In this document: in pieces, positions 4,713-5,757 of the stretch
How the letters are laid out: each line of letters begins with the position of its first letter
Numbering within the stretch: position 1 is the stretch's first letter
DNA from: an uncultured Gammaproteobacteria bacterium
GTDB taxonomy: Bacteria > Pseudomonadota > Gammaproteobacteria > Steroidobacterales > Woeseiaceae
Assembly: GCA_938003715.1 (NCBI GenBank)
Contig: CALKYK010000418.1
Coordinates: 1 to 5,757 of the forward strand
DNA: 5,757 nt
Direction of reading: 5' to 3'
Made by a program: the position numbers and the translations under genes
The notes under the pieces: generated by a model
Seen by the model: only the letters and a program-made list of their open reading frames with translations
The model's database searches: none
Told to the model about the DNA's origin: nothing

Positions 4713-5757
4713 TCAGCAGCCGCCGGGCAATGCGGTAATCCACTCGCGCAGCATCGCGACGGCTTCCACATGTACCGTCGTGCGGCCGAGTTCCGGCATC
4801 ATGATCGCGGGATCGGTGTCCTGCATGCGAAACAGGGTGATCGACAGCTCCGGCCGGCCGGGGTAGATGTCGTACGGCCGGTCGCCGCTGCCGCGGCCGA
4901 CGGCAACGGGAGGTTTGCAGATGCCGAAGCGGCGGTCGACGGCAGCGTCGATCGTCAGGCTGAGTGCCGAGGTATCCGCGGGTCCGTGCGGGTTGTGGCA
5001 GTGCGCGCAGTTGGCGTCGAGGTAGGCGCGCACGAGCTCGTCCAGCGTGGCATCTCCGGGGTCGTGCCAGCGGGCGCTTTGCGGTGCGGCGTCCGCGTCG
5101 ATGTCGAAGCCCGCGAGGCGGCCGGTTTGCTTCCAGTACGCGAGCTGGTTGCTTGAGCCGCTCGTGTAGTCGATGGTCCGGTTGAGCTGGTGCGCTTTGA
5201 GCCCGAGCGGGCGCAGCGCCTTGTCGCGAAAGTCGGGCGTGTGGCAGGCGGCGCACTGGTTCGCGTCCGGTACGAGATACGGGAACGACTCGCCGCTGGC
5301 GAAGCGAAACTCGAAGGCGGCTCCGGCAATAGAGAGGAACGCCTCGTCACCCGCCTCATTCCACACGTACGGATACGCGTGCCAACCGTCATCGTGGCGT
5401 ACGAGCAGGCGGGTTTCGACCAGGCGATGCGCATCGAGATCCAGCCCGCCGTCGTCGCCTGGCATCGCCTCCGCATCGATGCGGCGGAACGCGCCGTCGC
5501 GTTCGGCGACAGCGTAGTGAAAGGTCTTGGTCAGTATCGTGCCGGCCGGGAAGTCGAATTCGCGCGCTTCATCGTAAGTCGCCGCAGTGCCCGCGGGCAT
5601 CCACAGCGTGCGGAGCTTCAGCGCGTAATCCGAGAACAGCGGCGTGTTGAGTTCATAGCGAACGGTCTCTTCGTGCGGCACCAGCCGGTTTCCGCGCAGC
5701 TCGAAAAGCTGCCATTCGCTCAGGCGCTGCGGTATTGCGTCGGGGGCGTGATAGCGC
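4713..5757 (-). CDS. SO2930-type di-haem cytochrome c, 5' end outside the window
   Basis: The visible part is 347 residues, ending at TGA 4713-4715. The frame stays open through the right edge, so the start and any signal peptide are not seen. Two CXXCH haem-attachment motifs are present: CAACH (codons 5241-5255) and CAHCH (4995-5009). A Met-Met-Pro segment in PAIMMPELG near the C-terminus could supply an axial methionine. The region ELNTPLFSDYALKLRTLWMPAG, the stretch QLNRTIDY between the haems, and GICKPPVAVGRGSG after the second haem recall the HNE_0200/SO2930 family of di-haem cytochromes, though I assign it from memory of the motifs. These are exported electron carriers of the periplasm or outer membrane; the redox partner is unknown. 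The first visible residues include LSEWQLFEL, which resembles the start of the family domain, so probably little more than the leader is missing. No partner beta-helix gene is visible. Confidence 0.85.
   Translation of the reverse strand, partial: RYHAPDAIPQRLSEWQLFELRGNRLVPHEETVRYELNTPLFSDYALKLRTLWMPAGTAATYDEAREFDFPAGTILTKTFHYAVAERDGAFRRIDAEAMPGDDGGLDLDAHRLVETRLLVRHDDGWHAYPYVWNEAGDEAFLSIAGAAFEFRFASGESFPYLVPDANQCAACHTPDFRDKALRPLGLKAHQLNRTIDYTSGSSNQLAYWKQTGRLAGFDIDADAAPQSARWHDPGDATLDELVRAYLDANCAHCHNPHGPADTSALSLTIDAAVDRRFGICKPPVAVGRGSGDRPYDIYPGRPELSITLFRMQDTDPAIMMPELGRTTVHVEAVAMLREWITALPGGC

Noticed and set aside
4661..4738. Plus-strand mini-ORF of 25 codons (MNRRAFRARAA...) after GGAACGAGTG
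   Set aside because: It is short, Arg/Ala-rich, runs into the 3' end of the cytochrome gene on the other strand, and has no matching promoter.
1..5757. A defence island, mobile element or biosynthetic cluster
   Set aside because: No transposase, integrase, toxin-antitoxin, nuclease, NRPS/PKS or repeat array is visible. The genes look like normal chromosomal neighbours.

Overview
The window is high-GC and densely coded. Its gene content (SO2930-type di-haem cytochrome c, Tat-exported LD-carboxypeptidase, seven-helix membrane AraC regulator) suggests an environmental Gram-negative bacterium, most likely a gammaproteobacterium. That placement rests on gene families and composition only, because no rRNA or other phylogenetic marker is present. 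I see no tRNA, rRNA, CRISPR array, insertion sequence or phage gene.

Layout. At the left edge (1-182, +) is the C-terminal end of a rhodanese-fold protein that lacks the usual catalytic cysteine. Convergent with it is a small minus-strand gene (207-548) for an exported protein of unknown function. Upstream of that gene, an intergenic stretch holds a symmetric set of four GCCGATT half-sites (612-671). Next comes a minus-strand pair: homocysteine S-methyltransferase (1720-2658) and a membrane-anchored AraC-type regulator (656-1720), joined by a one-base stop/start overlap. Only 52 bp separate the methyltransferase start from a divergent plus-strand gene for a Tat-signal LD-carboxypeptidase of family S66 (2711-3727). 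That gene ends in the same CTAG tetranucleotide that ends the convergent SRPBCC/AHSA1 gene (3724-4293, -). The SRPBCC gene is the second member of an ArsR-AHSA1 operon (arsR-like gene 4295-4609, -). The operon's 5' region carries a nested perfect-centre palindrome and a TATAAT box (4608-4650). The right edge holds most of a di-haem cytochrome c gene (4713 to beyond 5757, -) whose start lies outside the window.

How the genes work together. The arsR-like gene and the SRPBCC gene form a classic autoregulated pair: a one-nucleotide gap between them, and an operator that overlaps the first gene's ribosome-binding site. The methyltransferase and the membrane AraC protein are very probably co-transcribed, so the regulator may sense a signal at the membrane linked to methionine or sulfur metabolism. 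This is inference. The other neighbours look like ordinary chromosomal housekeeping or envelope genes. I found no clear new multi-gene system. The observations most worth following up are the ArsR operator, the methyltransferase/membrane-regulator pair, the exported S66 peptidase and the cysteine-less rhodanese.
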